A DNA stretch of 64,000 bases, from the NCBI GenBank assembly GCA_003339415.1, contig PDHQ01000008.1:1-64000 (forward strand), in the 5' to 3' direction. Every line of letters begins with the position of its first letter. Within the stretch, counting starts at the first letter, position 1. The notes beneath the pieces are model-generated. The model ran no database searches, was not told where the DNA came from, and saw only the letters and a list, made by a program, of their open reading frames with translations. Below, piece by piece: positions 43,934 through 53,682 of the stretch. The position numbers and the translations under genes were made by a program. The DNA comes from Ophiocordyceps camponoti-saundersi (nom. inval.). Lineage: Eukaryota; Ascomycota; Sordariomycetes; Hypocreales; Ophiocordycipitaceae.

Positions 43934-44647
43934 TGTGTGTGTGTGTGTGTTTGTACGGACATGTATCGACTATACGTCCGTATATGGAAGGGGTGGCTGG
44001 TGCAACTTGGCAAGCATGTGCTTTGCATGATGCATCTCCGAGGCGCGTCGCGTCATATGGGGAAGAACAGACAAGAAAAAAGTTCCCGTCTCGGCAGTCT
44101 GACGACGTTGGATCATGTCATACATACGGATGCATGCTCCTCACACGTTCATATATGTATGTCTGTCCTCGTTACAGACAGTTGAGTGATCCTAATCTAT
44201 TAGAGCCTACCTAGTCTGCAAAGAAGGGACTCGAACACGCTTCTAATTGTATGTACCTATTGTTATTACCCCTAGGTACTCATCATTCAGGTAAGACTTC
44301 AATGCCTTGGTTTCCGGCCATCAAGGTGCGCATAATAAGCGCCACAACCAGTGCCCCGTGCCCGCAGAGCCTCAAAAATAGGCTGTTATCTAAGGCTGTG
44401 TAATCACTAAAGACTAATCACTAAGCCACTCGGCCCGGGTAAAGATCCGCCTGCGTCGTGGTATGCAGCCGAGCCTAGCCGCAGTTGGTGGTAAGCTTCG
44501 GATATACGCGACCACGTGACTCTACTTCATTCAATTAAACCACCAACGTTAAAGGCTAATGACGAGGAAAAAAAAAACACGCGTCTTCCGCGTCTTCCCT
44601 TAAACGACGCGTTTCCCCTCCAAGAAAACTCTCCAGCTCGAGCCATC
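42723..44647. other. 1.9-kb intergenic region with CT/GA microsatellites
   Basis: A (CT)n-(CA)n tract lies at about 42755-42806, directly upstream of the ZIP gene. (GA)n runs occur near 43548-43600 and 43893-43931, the latter followed by (TG)n. A B-box-like element on the minus strand near 44225-44240 lacks a tRNA body. The MSH2 promoter with two ACGCGT boxes is at the right end. No gene recognised. Confidence 0.5.
44579..44612. promoter_or_regulatory. two ACGCGT (MCB-type) boxes upstream of MSH2
   Basis: Perfect palindromic ACGCGT hexamers at 44579-44584 and 44607-44612, 64 and 36 bp before the MSH2 ATG. ACGCGT is the binding site of the Mbp1/Swi6 (MBF) complex that activates G1/S genes in yeasts. 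MBF control of MSH2 is known in budding yeast; here it is inferred. Confidence 0.5.
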
Positions 44648-47600
44648 ATGGCATCAAGACCCGAACTCAAGGTTAGCAAGCAAGTCCTCCAACGCAACTT
44701 ACCATTTCGAATTCTAAAACTCTGTCTTTCTTCAGCTTGATGACGAGGGTGGCTTCATCCGCTTCTTCAAGTCTCTTCCCGTCGTCGACAATGACACGAT
44801 CCGCATCTTTGATAGAGGCGACTGGTACACGGCTCACGGCCAGGATGCCATCTTCATCGCCAAGACGGTACGTTGTCCTCTGCTCTCATCTCTTTCGTCC
44901 TCAATTGTTTTCCCCTTTCGTCCCCTTTCATCTCACCCTTTGCACCGCCAACCATCACCAGGTCTATAAAACTACCTCGGTCGTCAGACATCTCGGCCGC
45001 AATGACCACACCGGCCTCGACTCCGTCACCATGACCGTCACCGTCTTCCGCCAATTCCTCCGCGAGGCTCTCTTCAAGCTCGGCAAGCGCATCCAGATCT
45101 GGGAGAGCCCCTCGGGCCGGATGAACTGGAAGTGCGTCAAGCAGGCCTCCCCCGGCAACCTGCAGGAGGTAGAGGACGACCTGGGTGGCCAGATCGACGC
45201 AGCGCCCATCATCATGGCCGTAAAAGTCTCGGCCCGTGCCTCCGAAGCCCGCTCCGTCGGCGTGTGCTTCGCCGACGCTACCGTGCGCGAGCTCGGCGTC
45301 AGCGAGTTCCTCGACAACGAGCTCTACTCCAACCTCGAATCGCTACTCATCCAGCTCGGCGTCCGCGAGTGCCTCGTTCAGCTCGACAGCAAGGCCGCCA
45401 GCTCCAACGCAAAGGACGGACAGGAAGACCCCGAGCTGGCCAAAGTACGCCACGTCCTCGACGGCTGCGGCGTCGCCATCGGCCAGCGACCCAACGCCGA
45501 CTTCGCCACCCGCGACATCGAACAGGACCTCGCCCGCCTTCTCAAGGACGAGAAATCCACCTCGTCGTTGCTGCTACCCGGTCAGACGGACCTCGGGCTC
45601 GCCATGGGCTCGGCCGCGGCGCTCGTCAAGTATCTCGGCTTGCTCCAAGACACGTCCAACCTGGGCCAGTATCGGCTCTACCAGCACGACCTGGCCCAGT
45701 ACATGCGCCTCGACGCCGCCGCCCTCCGCGCGCTCAACCTCATGCCCGGCCCGCGCGACGGCGTCAAGACGATGAGCCTGTACGGCGTCCTCAACCACTG
45801 CAAGACGGCCGCCGGCAGCCGGCTGCTGGCCCAGTGGCTCAAGCAGCCGCTCATGAACAAGGCCGAGATCGAGCGCCGTCAGCAGCTGGTCGAGGCCTTC
45901 TTCGCCGACACGGAGCTCCGGCAAACGATGCAAGAGGACCACCTGCGCTCGGTGCCGGACCTGTACCGGCTCGCCAAGCGCCTCCAGCGCAGCAAGGCCA
46001 GCCTCGAGGACGTGGTGCGCGCCTACCAGGTCGTCATCCGGCTGCCGGGTCTGATAGGCACGCTCGAGGGCGTCATGGACGACGCCTACCGCGACCCGCT
46101 CGAGACGGCCTTCACGCAGCCCCTCCGCGACCTCTCCGACAGCCTCGGCCGGCTGCAGGACATGGTCGAACAGACGGTCGACCTCAACGCCCTCGACCGG
46201 CACGAGTACGTCATCAAGCCCGAGTACGACGAGGGCCTGCGGGCCATCCGTCGCAGGCTCGACCAGCTCGACGTCGAGATCCGGCGCGAGTTCGCCGAGG
46301 CGGCGCGCGACCTCGGCCAGGAGCCGGACAAGAAGATGTTCCTCGAGACCGGTCACCGCGTCCACGGCGTGTGCATGCGCCTCACCCGCCAGGAGGCAGG
46401 CTGCATCCGCAACCGTTCCGGCTACCAAGAGTGCTCGACGCAGAAGAACGGCGTCTACTTCACGACCAAGACGATGCAGGCCCAGAGGCGAGAACACGAC
46501 CAGCTGTCGCAAAACTACGGCCGCGCCCAGAGCAGCCTCGTGGCAGAGGTCGTCCGCGTCGCAGCCTCGTACTGCCCCGTCCTCGAAAGACTAGCCGGCG
46601 TCCTCGCCCGCCTAGACGTCGTCGTCAGCCTAGGCCACTGCGCCGCCACCGCGCCCGAGACGTACGTCCGGCCGCGGATCCACGACCGCGGCGACGACAA
46701 CGGCAGGACTCGTCTGGTGGCGGCACGACACCCTTGTCTGGAACTGCAAGACGACGTCAACTTCATCACCAACGACATCGAACTAGATCGCAACTCAGCC
46801 GCCTTCCTCATCATCACCGGGCCCAACATGGGCGGCAAATCAACCTACATCCGCCAAACGGGCGTGATAGCCCTCATGGCCCAAGTCGGCAGCTTCGTCC
46901 CCTGCTCCGAAGCAGAGCTCACAATCTTCGACTCCATCCTCGCCCGCGTAGGCGCCAGCGACTCCCAACTAAAAGGCGTATCGACCTTTATGGCAGAGAT
47001 GCTGGAGACGGCCAACATCCTCAAGTCAGCTACATCCGATTCCCTCATCATCATCGACGAGCTCGGTCGCGGCACGTCGACGTACGACGGCTTCGGTCTC
47101 GCGTGGGCTATTTCAGAACACATCGTTTCTCACATTCGAGGCTTCGCCCTTTTCGCTACGCACTTTCATGAGTTGACCGCCCTCGCCAACCGGTTCCCCC
47201 AGGTTCGCAACTTGCACGTCACCGCGCATGTAGGCGACGGCGAAGGCGAAGGCGAAGGTGAAGGCGAAGGCGAAGGTGAAGGCGAAAGACAAGGACGTCG
47301 CCGCGACGTCACGCTTCTCTATCGCGTCGAGCCAGGCGTCTGTGACGAGAGTTTCGGCATCCACGTCGCCCAACTCGTCCGCTTCCCCGAAAAGGTCATT
47401 CGCATGGCCAAGCGCAAGGCCGAAGAGCTCGAGGATTTCTCATCCACCACCACCACCACTACCGCTCAACCTCCATCAACTGCCCTCTCCTACGGCCGCG
47501 AAGACGTCGAGAGGGGAAGCCTCCTACTCAAACGCCTCCTCACCCAGTGGAAGGACCAGGTTCGCGCCTCAGCCGACTTGTCCGTCGACGACAAGGTCGC

Positions 47601-47676
47601 CCGCTTGCGAGAGCTCGTCTCCGCTGATGCCGAGCTGACGGCCAATCCTTTCTTCCAGTCTATCAAGACTTTGTAA
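44648..47676 (+). CDS. MSH2: DNA mismatch repair protein MSH2
   Basis: Predicted 956 aa. Exons are 44648..44671, 44736..44867 and 44962..47676. Exon 1 is only 24 nt (MASRPELK), and exon 2 gives LDDEGGFIRFFKSLPVVDNDTIRIFDRGDWYTAHG, the conserved MutS domain I start. Connector, lever (LNLMPGPRDGVKTMSLYGVLNHCKTAAGSRLLAQWLKQPL) and clamp domains follow. The ATPase has Walker A TGPNMGGKSTYIRQ, Walker B LIIIDELGRGTSTYDGFGLAWA, and the helix-turn-helix end. It pairs with MSH6 or MSH3 to bind mismatches. An odd Gly-Glu repeat (GDGEGEGEGE...) encoded by GGCGAA units at about 47234-47286 lengthens a surface loop of the ATPase domain. Upstream ACGCGT boxes suggest S-phase expression. Confidence 0.95.
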
Positions 47677-48447
47677 CTCGCATTTTTTCTTATTAACTTC
47701 CATGTCATTTTAGCCTCTCTGCCCCATCCATGTTTGAACCTGGACTTCTCTTCTTTCACCCGACTGATCATGTGACCTTGTCGGAGTCGACTGTACGGCT
47801 CATGACATTTCCCTGCATTGCGGCGTCCTTTGTAAACGGGAGAGAGCACGTCATGAAGAGGCGGGCGAACAAGGGAGCTGGTGTCTAGTTGCTTCGCTTT
47901 TCGAAGAAAGATATGCATGAATACTACCTAACTGTATGTATCAACACTATGTGAACACAGGGGAGAAAGAGGTCTCCTCTTGGGAGGTAATGGACTGCGT
48001 CAGTCCAACAATTCAATTCATCATGCGTGATTTCAAGTCCTAAAGAGTTGATGAGAGAGCTTCGTTAGCAGCCTCTACATGTGTCTCGCAGTTGTAAACA
48101 TGTTAAACAGGTATAATGAAGAATCAGGAACATAATGTAGATAGATTTTGGTGAGTCTTGTAATCATAAAAGATCATAAACAGCCTCTGACTCGATGGGT
48201 TCATCACAAAGCAAAAGGCGAGAGAAGCCGCGACGAGAAGATTCGGAGCTTACCTTGCGGAAACGCACCGGGCGTCCTCCGGTCCGGATTACCAGAGCCG
48301 ATGGGAGGCGTCCGGCACGCGAAGTGAAGAGATTCTTCTGCCTTTCCTTCTTCTTCTTGTTCTTCTTCTCCTCTACTAAGCCGCGGCGACTCGCAGCCTA
48401 CACAATTGGGCTGGCTTGCCTGTGGGAATCGTCCGTGGACGACTTGG
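47677..48447. other. convergent intergenic region, no gene seen
   Basis: 3' regions of MSH2 and of the complex I subunit gene. A 91-residue frame at 48195-48470 has no family resemblance and overlaps the neighbouring gene's end. Confidence 0.5.
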
Positions 48448-49196
48448 CTACTGGCTGCCGTCGACGGTGACACTAACGGGGTTAATGTCCCAGCCGTACT
48501 TTTCCTTGATGCGCTGGCGCCGTCGTTCCTCGTAGCCCGGCGGCTTGATACCTGAGAATAAGCAAGTAAGGCCGTGGTCAGAGAAAATTTCGAGAGTGCA
48601 GAAGGAGACGAGAGGAATGCCTACCTCTTCCCTCGCCGATCTCGGCAATGGTCTGTTGAACGGGTATGCGGGTGGTTCTTCGTATAATTTCCTTTCGCTC
48701 AAACTCATCGTCCTCGTCGTAAAAGCTGTCGAGCCGGTTGCCGAGAAAGAAGAAGGAACCCTGGATCACGGCTACAAAGGCACCACAGCCCAAGACGACG
48801 GGAAACCTGCGCGCTGCCAGATCACTTTAAGCAGGACGGATAAAGAGAGAGGCCGGGACGAGAAGAAGGAAAGGAAAACCCAAACGCACAGGGCAAGCCA
48901 AGGACGCTGCCACTGACAAAGCCACCCAGCGTCACAGCCAGCGTGTCCGTCTTCTGCCTCAGATTGGAAGTGGCAGTGTAGACGAAGGCGAAGGCAGCGG
49001 GACCGGCGGCCGCCATGCCAACGATGCCTCGGCCGCGGGTGAAGACGCTCCAGGCGCCGACGTTCTCCCGCGCCAAGGCATTGCGAATCGAGGCGATGAA
49101 GAGGCCAGCGACGCCGCCGACGAAGGCCGTCTTGGTCGTCACACCAATGACGTCGTGCGGAACATAGTGAGTGTCGGCATTGGCATGATCTGGCAT
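48448..49196 (-). CDS. NADH:ubiquinone oxidoreductase ~21.3 kDa subunit (NDUFA11/B14.7-like)
   Basis: Predicted 200 aa, about the size of the Neurospora 21.3-kDa complex I subunit. Exons are complement(48448..48551, 48625..48806, 48880..49196), each intron 73 nt. The N-terminal half has Tim17/22-like hydrophobic segments (TKTAFVGGVAGLFIASIRNALARENVGAWSVFTR, GMAAAGPAAFAFVYTA, TLGGFVSGSVLGLP). The C-terminus GIKPPGYEERRRQRIKEKYGWDINPV is conserved in the fungal subunit. It would be an accessory subunit of the inner-membrane arm. The first intron uses an unusual GTTTTC donor, chosen because it restores phase and a smooth hydrophobic junction; that splice is the least certain part. Confidence 0.75.
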
Positions 49197-50280
49197 TTCG
49201 GGAATAGATGGGAAGTTTTGAGAGAATGAAGGGGGAGGGAGAGAGAGAGAGAGTGTGTGTGTGTGTGAGGGTGAGGCAGAGTGAGAGATGGTCGTCAGAA
49301 AATTAGAGAGGGAGCTTGGTGCGGGGGGCTGAGGTGAAGTGAGCTGTATCACGTGCTCGTCTATCACGTGCTGAGTCATGAGTGAAGCTGTGTTGAAGTT
49401 GCCAAGGAGCTTTCAGCTAATAAAGATTCGGAACCTCAGTATATCCCTGCTTACAGCTTCTGCTTCAGCTTCTTTTTTTGGTTTGACTTTGTTCAACACT
49501 CTATCTCTTATAGAGTATTATAGAGAGGGACAAGGGGGGGAAAGGAGAAGGGAGAACAGCCCGTCGGGTTGTCGATTCAATTCATAATCCACGCTCAACT
49601 CTTCCGACTTGTCGTTGACAACTCGCAGATAAGTGGGATCGATATACCGTTGCATTCGGTTGCCCGAAGTACTCATCTCTCTACAAAGCTATAAGCGAAG
49701 CCGTGAGAAATCATAAAAGGGCGGAGGAAAAGCTGAATGCAACGTTGAAACGGGTCAGCACGGTTGATCATGATTTCGACGTACAGCATGGCGGTGCGCA
49801 AAATGGCAGCATTATTGACTTTGGCGTCCCGTCATATAGGCTCTTGATGTGTCAACAGTGTCCAGACTGGGATGCGACGACGGTTTTAAAAATAAGCATT
49901 CAGCTTAGAGACCGGACGGACAGTCAACCTTCATCCACTTACAACATACTCGCAGATTACCGGTACCGTTAACCGCCAAGTGTATAAGCTCGGATTCTAA
50001 AATAGGTCATCCAAATCGTCCATCCATACTCAGTTCAATCATCTATTCTCGACTCCATCTGTGATGGTCCCGTATAATACCATGATGGAGCAACAGGCCC
50101 GGGTACAGCTCAGCCGGTTGGTACTACGTATCGCTTCTAAGCTATAAATGCGGCCTCTCTGTGCCATCTCTTTCTTCACTCTTTTCTCCCAGTCTGTTCT
50201 TGAGTCTAACTTGGTTACCCTTTCGGCCCTTACCCTCCTTCCCCCTTATCTTTCGTCCGTTTCGATCCTCAACCACCAAG
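49197..50280. other. intergenic, promoter of the pore-former-like gene
   Basis: GT/GA repeats lie near 49240-49270 beside the complex I gene. The remainder is unremarkable until the TATA box at 50143-50149. No gene recognised. Confidence 0.5.
50143..50149 (+). promoter_or_regulatory. TATAAAT box
   Basis: A good TATA-box match 132 bp upstream of the ATG at 50281, followed by a CT-rich stretch typical of fungal transcription starts. Confidence 0.45.
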
Positions 50281-51579
50281 ATGATAACCCTGTTGGGCGT
50301 CGCCGTCTTGTTTCTAGGCCTGAGTAGCAAAGCCATGAAGCTACACGGGCCTTTAGACTTGGCTAGCCTTCACCTTGACCGGCCCGAGGTGGAGTTCATC
50401 TTTAAACGCGTCAAGAGAGCCGTCACGGGCCGTACTATTCCTTATTTTGACGTTCATCTGAATGAGAACAGGACCCAGCTCGGAAGCGATGCGCAAGAGC
50501 GCCATATGAATTCGCGCCTGGGCCTCCCCTGCGGTCAAGGGCTGTATTATCGTCACACTGTCCTCTCTGGCTATGAGGTTCAAGTCCACCCTTTCGCTCA
50601 CCAAGACTTTGAAAGCGTCAACACCAACTGGAATCAAGAAGCATCCATCACGTTGACGCAGACGACGGCTACGACTGAGGATACTTCAGTCGAGTGGAGA
50701 GTTGACTCGTCCGTGACGGAATCTCGTCAAGACACGACGACCGAGACTTCAGAAGAGTCTCTCGGTGGATCGAGCGAGACTTCTACCTCGTTCAAGATCC
50801 AGAACACGACCAACTATTTCCAATCGGGAAAATCAGGCATCGACTTTTACGGCTTCAGCATGGAAATGGCCGCCCACGATTCCTTCACTTACATGAACAC
50901 TGATATCAGCTCGGCAAAGGACTCTCAGAGCAACGGCGAAAAGAGCACGGAAAGCTTCACCCTCAGCGACGCCCTGAGAAGCACCACGACTTCGGGACAG
51001 AACAGCAACCGAGGCAACTCCAAGACTTTCACCCAGGACGTTTCCCTTACCGTCTCCTGCGCGGCACGGCACCTGTGCGAGGTCCAAACGTGGACCTTTA
51101 CGGCAAAAGTGAAGGGCATCTGCGCTCTGGTTCCCTTCTTCGACTTTAGTCGCTGTCCCATCCACGAGGGAATGGCCAAGGCTGGTCGTTACAACATGAA
51201 CAAGGCACTTTATGAGTACCAACTGTTTCCGCCCGTCAACATTACGCTCGGTGCTTTGAACTTGACGTTTGACAATCAATGGTTTGAAGATGTTCGATCC
51301 ATGTTCATGACCAGGCCTTACATTAAGAATAACGACCCCATGGAACATGGAGTGGGAAACGGCCTTGTTTATCCCGCTTCCAACGTGAGATTCAACTATA
51401 CCAGAACGGCTCCTTGCGAGGTCTCCTTTCCGCTGCTTCAGAGCGACGGGACGCCTTACAGGGTGCAGATACTGTTTCAGGAGGAGTTGCCCTCACCGTC
51501 TGTGCGCAGAAGGAGACATACCGCCAATGCGAGGAAGAGCAAGGTTGACGTTCGCATTCTTCACTCAGACTTTCGCTGA
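50281..51579 (+). CDS. secreted Ser/Thr-rich protein, aerolysin/ETX-MTX2-like pore-former candidate
   Basis: 432 aa, intronless, with a hydrophobic signal segment (MITLLGVAVLFLGLSS). A dibasic VKR site at residues 44-46 could release a short propeptide (Kex2-type). The middle (about 125-270) has two long alternating Ser/Thr strands (ITLTQTTATTEDTS ... SETSTSFKIQNTT; and GEKSTESFTLSDALRSTTTS ... NSKTFTQDVSLTV) around a small domain, the layout of the aerolysin-type transmembrane-hairpin module. Six cysteines and several N-glycosylation motifs fit secretion. A tetrabasic RRRR at 409-412 precedes a 20-residue tail, reminiscent of C-terminal activation peptides in aerolysins. Homology is inferred from pattern only; an unrelated beta-rich secreted protein is possible. 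Confidence 0.5.
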   Translation: MITLLGVAVLFLGLSSKAMKLHGPLDLASLHLDRPEVEFIFKRVKRAVTGRTIPYFDVHLNENRTQLGSDAQERHMNSRLGLPCGQGLYYRHTVLSGYEVQVHPFAHQDFESVNTNWNQEASITLTQTTATTEDTSVEWRVDSSVTESRQDTTTETSEESLGGSSETSTSFKIQNTTNYFQSGKSGIDFYGFSMEMAAHDSFTYMNTDISSAKDSQSNGEKSTESFTLSDALRSTTTSGQNSNRGNSKTFTQDVSLTVSCAARHLCEVQTWTFTAKVKGICALVPFFDFSRCPIHEGMAKAGRYNMNKALYEYQLFPPVNITLGALNLTFDNQWFEDVRSMFMTRPYIKNNDPMEHGVGNGLVYPASNVRFNYTRTAPCEVSFPLLQSDGTPYRVQILFQEELPSPSVRRRRHTANARKSKVDVRILHSDFR

Positions 51580-52398
51580 CGTCTGCGCTCGGTCTCCCGG
51601 CTTATCTGATTAGTCCATGTATACACACATACACATACCTACATACATGATGCATGCATCCATGCATATAGCAGCTGTGGGTTATGGATCCGTCGACTTG
51701 TTCAGGTAGGGGCGAGGACTTCTTTCTTCGCATGTGGGCAGGCGTGTAAGTCATATCGGGAGACTTCCATGAGCATCCAAGCCAAGGGAGGATGGCTTTG
51801 AACCAGTTTAGTGGCTATTCTTGATTTCCTTGTCCAATTCTGCTTATTCAAAGAACATTATAAAACAATGAGCGTTTCCATAAGATTTCCTGAGCTGAAG
51901 TCCGAACAAAGAGATCCAATAAGATAATCCATACATCCTCACATTCATATATCCAGAGGCTTTAAACCTCCGAGTTCAACTCGCTCCCTCCCAGATTATT
52001 CACTGTCAGGGTACCTACCAGGGAACGTCGTTAGCTAATGAGAAAGTACGGATAGTCAGAGGGGAAACTGACTTTGTAAACTATTATTCTTTAAAAGGCA
52101 AAGTGAGCTGAGGTACGACATATCACGAGCAAGGGAGAGAGCTGGATGGTTGTACGACTAGTATAATACATACATACAGTACGGGCTGTAGAAGGATATT
52201 GGCACATTCAATCTCTACGTGTGGAACTTGAATTAATGTGCCATTATCTACATACACTAAAGACACAACCTGTTTCCCACAAATCTTGACCTCCAACGTC
52301 ATACAAGATAGAGAGACTGTCGAACCAAAATCCCATCGACTACCGACTCAAGCATCGTCCTCGTCCTCGTCTTCATCGTCATCGTCGTCATCGTCAAA
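51580..52398. other. intergenic, no gene seen
   Basis: 3' region of the secreted protein with GCAT/ACAT short repeats near 51640-51665, then the TRM10 promoter with a TCG/TCA-rich run directly before its ATG. Confidence 0.5.
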
Positions 52399-53523
52399 AT
52401 GACGGAGCAAAACGAACCAAATCCAGCAGAAACCTCCACAACGAGCCAGAAGCCATCCAACGAAGTCCCAGCACCGCTTTCGAAAAACGCCCTCAAGCGT
52501 CTTCGCAAACAAGAAGAATGGGAACAAGGGCGGGAATCGCGCCGGAAGCGTCGTCGCGAAAAGCGCATCGATCGTCGCCAACGTCGTCGCGAGGAGAAAC
52601 GTGTTTGCGCCGTCGCTGCTGATAATAATGATGGTGACGATGGGGAGGATGATGATGCTGCTGTCGCGCCTTCAGTTGCTGGAACCGACAATCATCAGGA
52701 GCAGATGGTCGTGACTGCGGAGAATAAGAAGAGGATGAAGAAGCAGCAGATAACGATGCCCGTCGCCATCGTCGTAGACTGCGATTTCGAATCTTATATG
52801 ACGGATAAAGAGCGCGTCTCACTCGCAAGCCAGCTTACTCGCTGCTACTCGGCCAATCGACAGGCTACATGTCGTGCTCATCTCTGCATGGCTGGATGGC
52901 AAGGCAAGATTCGCCATCGATTTCGTGACGTTCTGGGTGATCAGCAGCGGCACTGGAAAGGCGTTGCCTTCGTCGAGGGTGATTACCTCGTCTGCGCAGA
53001 TGAAGCTCGTCGACGTATGACAGAGCAGTCTCCCGCTTCGTCTCTAGACGGTCCGCTTGCACAGTCCGACTCACCGGCATGGGTCAAGGACGACCAGGAG
53101 GACGACGGCTCTGCTCCGCCTTTGGACGAAGCCAATACCGACGTCGTCTATCTAACGTCCGAATCTCCCTATACGCTACAGCGGCTGGAGCCCAACACCG
53201 TCTACGTCGTCGGCGGTCTCGTCGATCGCAATCGCGAAAAGGGCTTGTGCTACCGCCGCGCACGCGAAAAGGGTATCCGTACCGCTCGTCTACCCATCAC
53301 CCAGTTCATGCGGATGCAGAGCCGACGCGTGCTGGCGACCAATCACGTCGTCGAGATCCTACTGAGGTGGCTTGAGTGCGGCAACTGGGGCGACGCCTTC
53401 TTAGCTGTCATTCCCAAGCGCAAGGGCGGCAGCCTGATTCGCGATGATGACGGCCAATCGTCCGTCCGTGACGAGGATGACGATCATAACGAGGGTTGCA
53501 AGGAGGAAACTCTCAAAGAATAA
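52399..53523 (+). CDS. TRM10: tRNA (guanine(9)-N1)-methyltransferase
   Basis: 374 aa, intronless, SPOUT-class enzyme that methylates G9 of tRNAs using S-adenosylmethionine. The basic N-terminus (KNALKRLRKQEEWEQGRESRRKRRREKR) is typical. The catalytic domain begins VAIVVDCDFESYMTDKERVSLASQLTRCYSANR and includes VVYLTSESPYTLQRLEPNTVYVVGGLVDRNREKGLCYRRA, TARLPI and LATNHVVEILLRW, all Trm10 signatures of the trefoil knot. An acidic, poorly conserved linker (about 210-240) interrupts the domain, as in other fungi. The C-tail is acidic. It converges with PRI1 across 159 bp. The ATG at 52399 is the first in frame after a TCG/TCA-rich leader. Confidence 0.93.
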   Translation: MTEQNEPNPAETSTTSQKPSNEVPAPLSKNALKRLRKQEEWEQGRESRRKRRREKRIDRRQRRREEKRVCAVAADNNDGDDGEDDDAAVAPSVAGTDNHQEQMVVTAENKKRMKKQQITMPVAIVVDCDFESYMTDKERVSLASQLTRCYSANRQATCRAHLCMAGWQGKIRHRFRDVLGDQQRHWKGVAFVEGDYLVCADEARRRMTEQSPASSLDGPLAQSDSPAWVKDDQEDDGSAPPLDEANTDVVYLTSESPYTLQRLEPNTVYVVGGLVDRNREKGLCYRRAREKGIRTARLPITQFMRMQSRRVLATNHVVEILLRWLECGNWGDAFLAVIPKRKGGSLIRDDDGQSSVRDEDDDHNEGCKEETLKE

Positions 53524-53682
53524 GAAAGACAAAAGAGAGGAAACCTCAGCCGTTTCAAATGAAGAATGAAAAATTCCATACGCCCGCCCAGTGTCATGAT
53601 GAATGGCTCTCCCTACCCAGAGAGGGGGGAAAGGGGGAGAATTAGACCGAGAAAAGGAGAGAGAAAAGAGTCATGAAGAGAA

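Noticed and set aside
43361..44185. 274-codon open frame with Arg-Glu runs
   Set aside because: Driven by (GA)n and (TG)n microsatellites; no domain, no signal, no conservation seen.
44222..44242. B-box-like GTTCGAGTCCC on the minus strand
   Set aside because: No matching A box, acceptor stem or D-arm upstream; at most a tRNA fragment.
45574..46512. 312-codon open frame antisense to MSH2
   Set aside because: Mirror of MSH2 codon bias; composition typical of antisense shadows.
45132..47171. Long open frame (679 codons) overlapping MSH2 in another + frame
   Set aside because: Arg/Pro-rich shadow produced by GC-biased third positions of MSH2; no family resemblance.
48195..48470. 91-codon + strand frame near the complex I gene
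   Set aside because: Overlaps the 3' end of the complex I gene and has no recognisable features.
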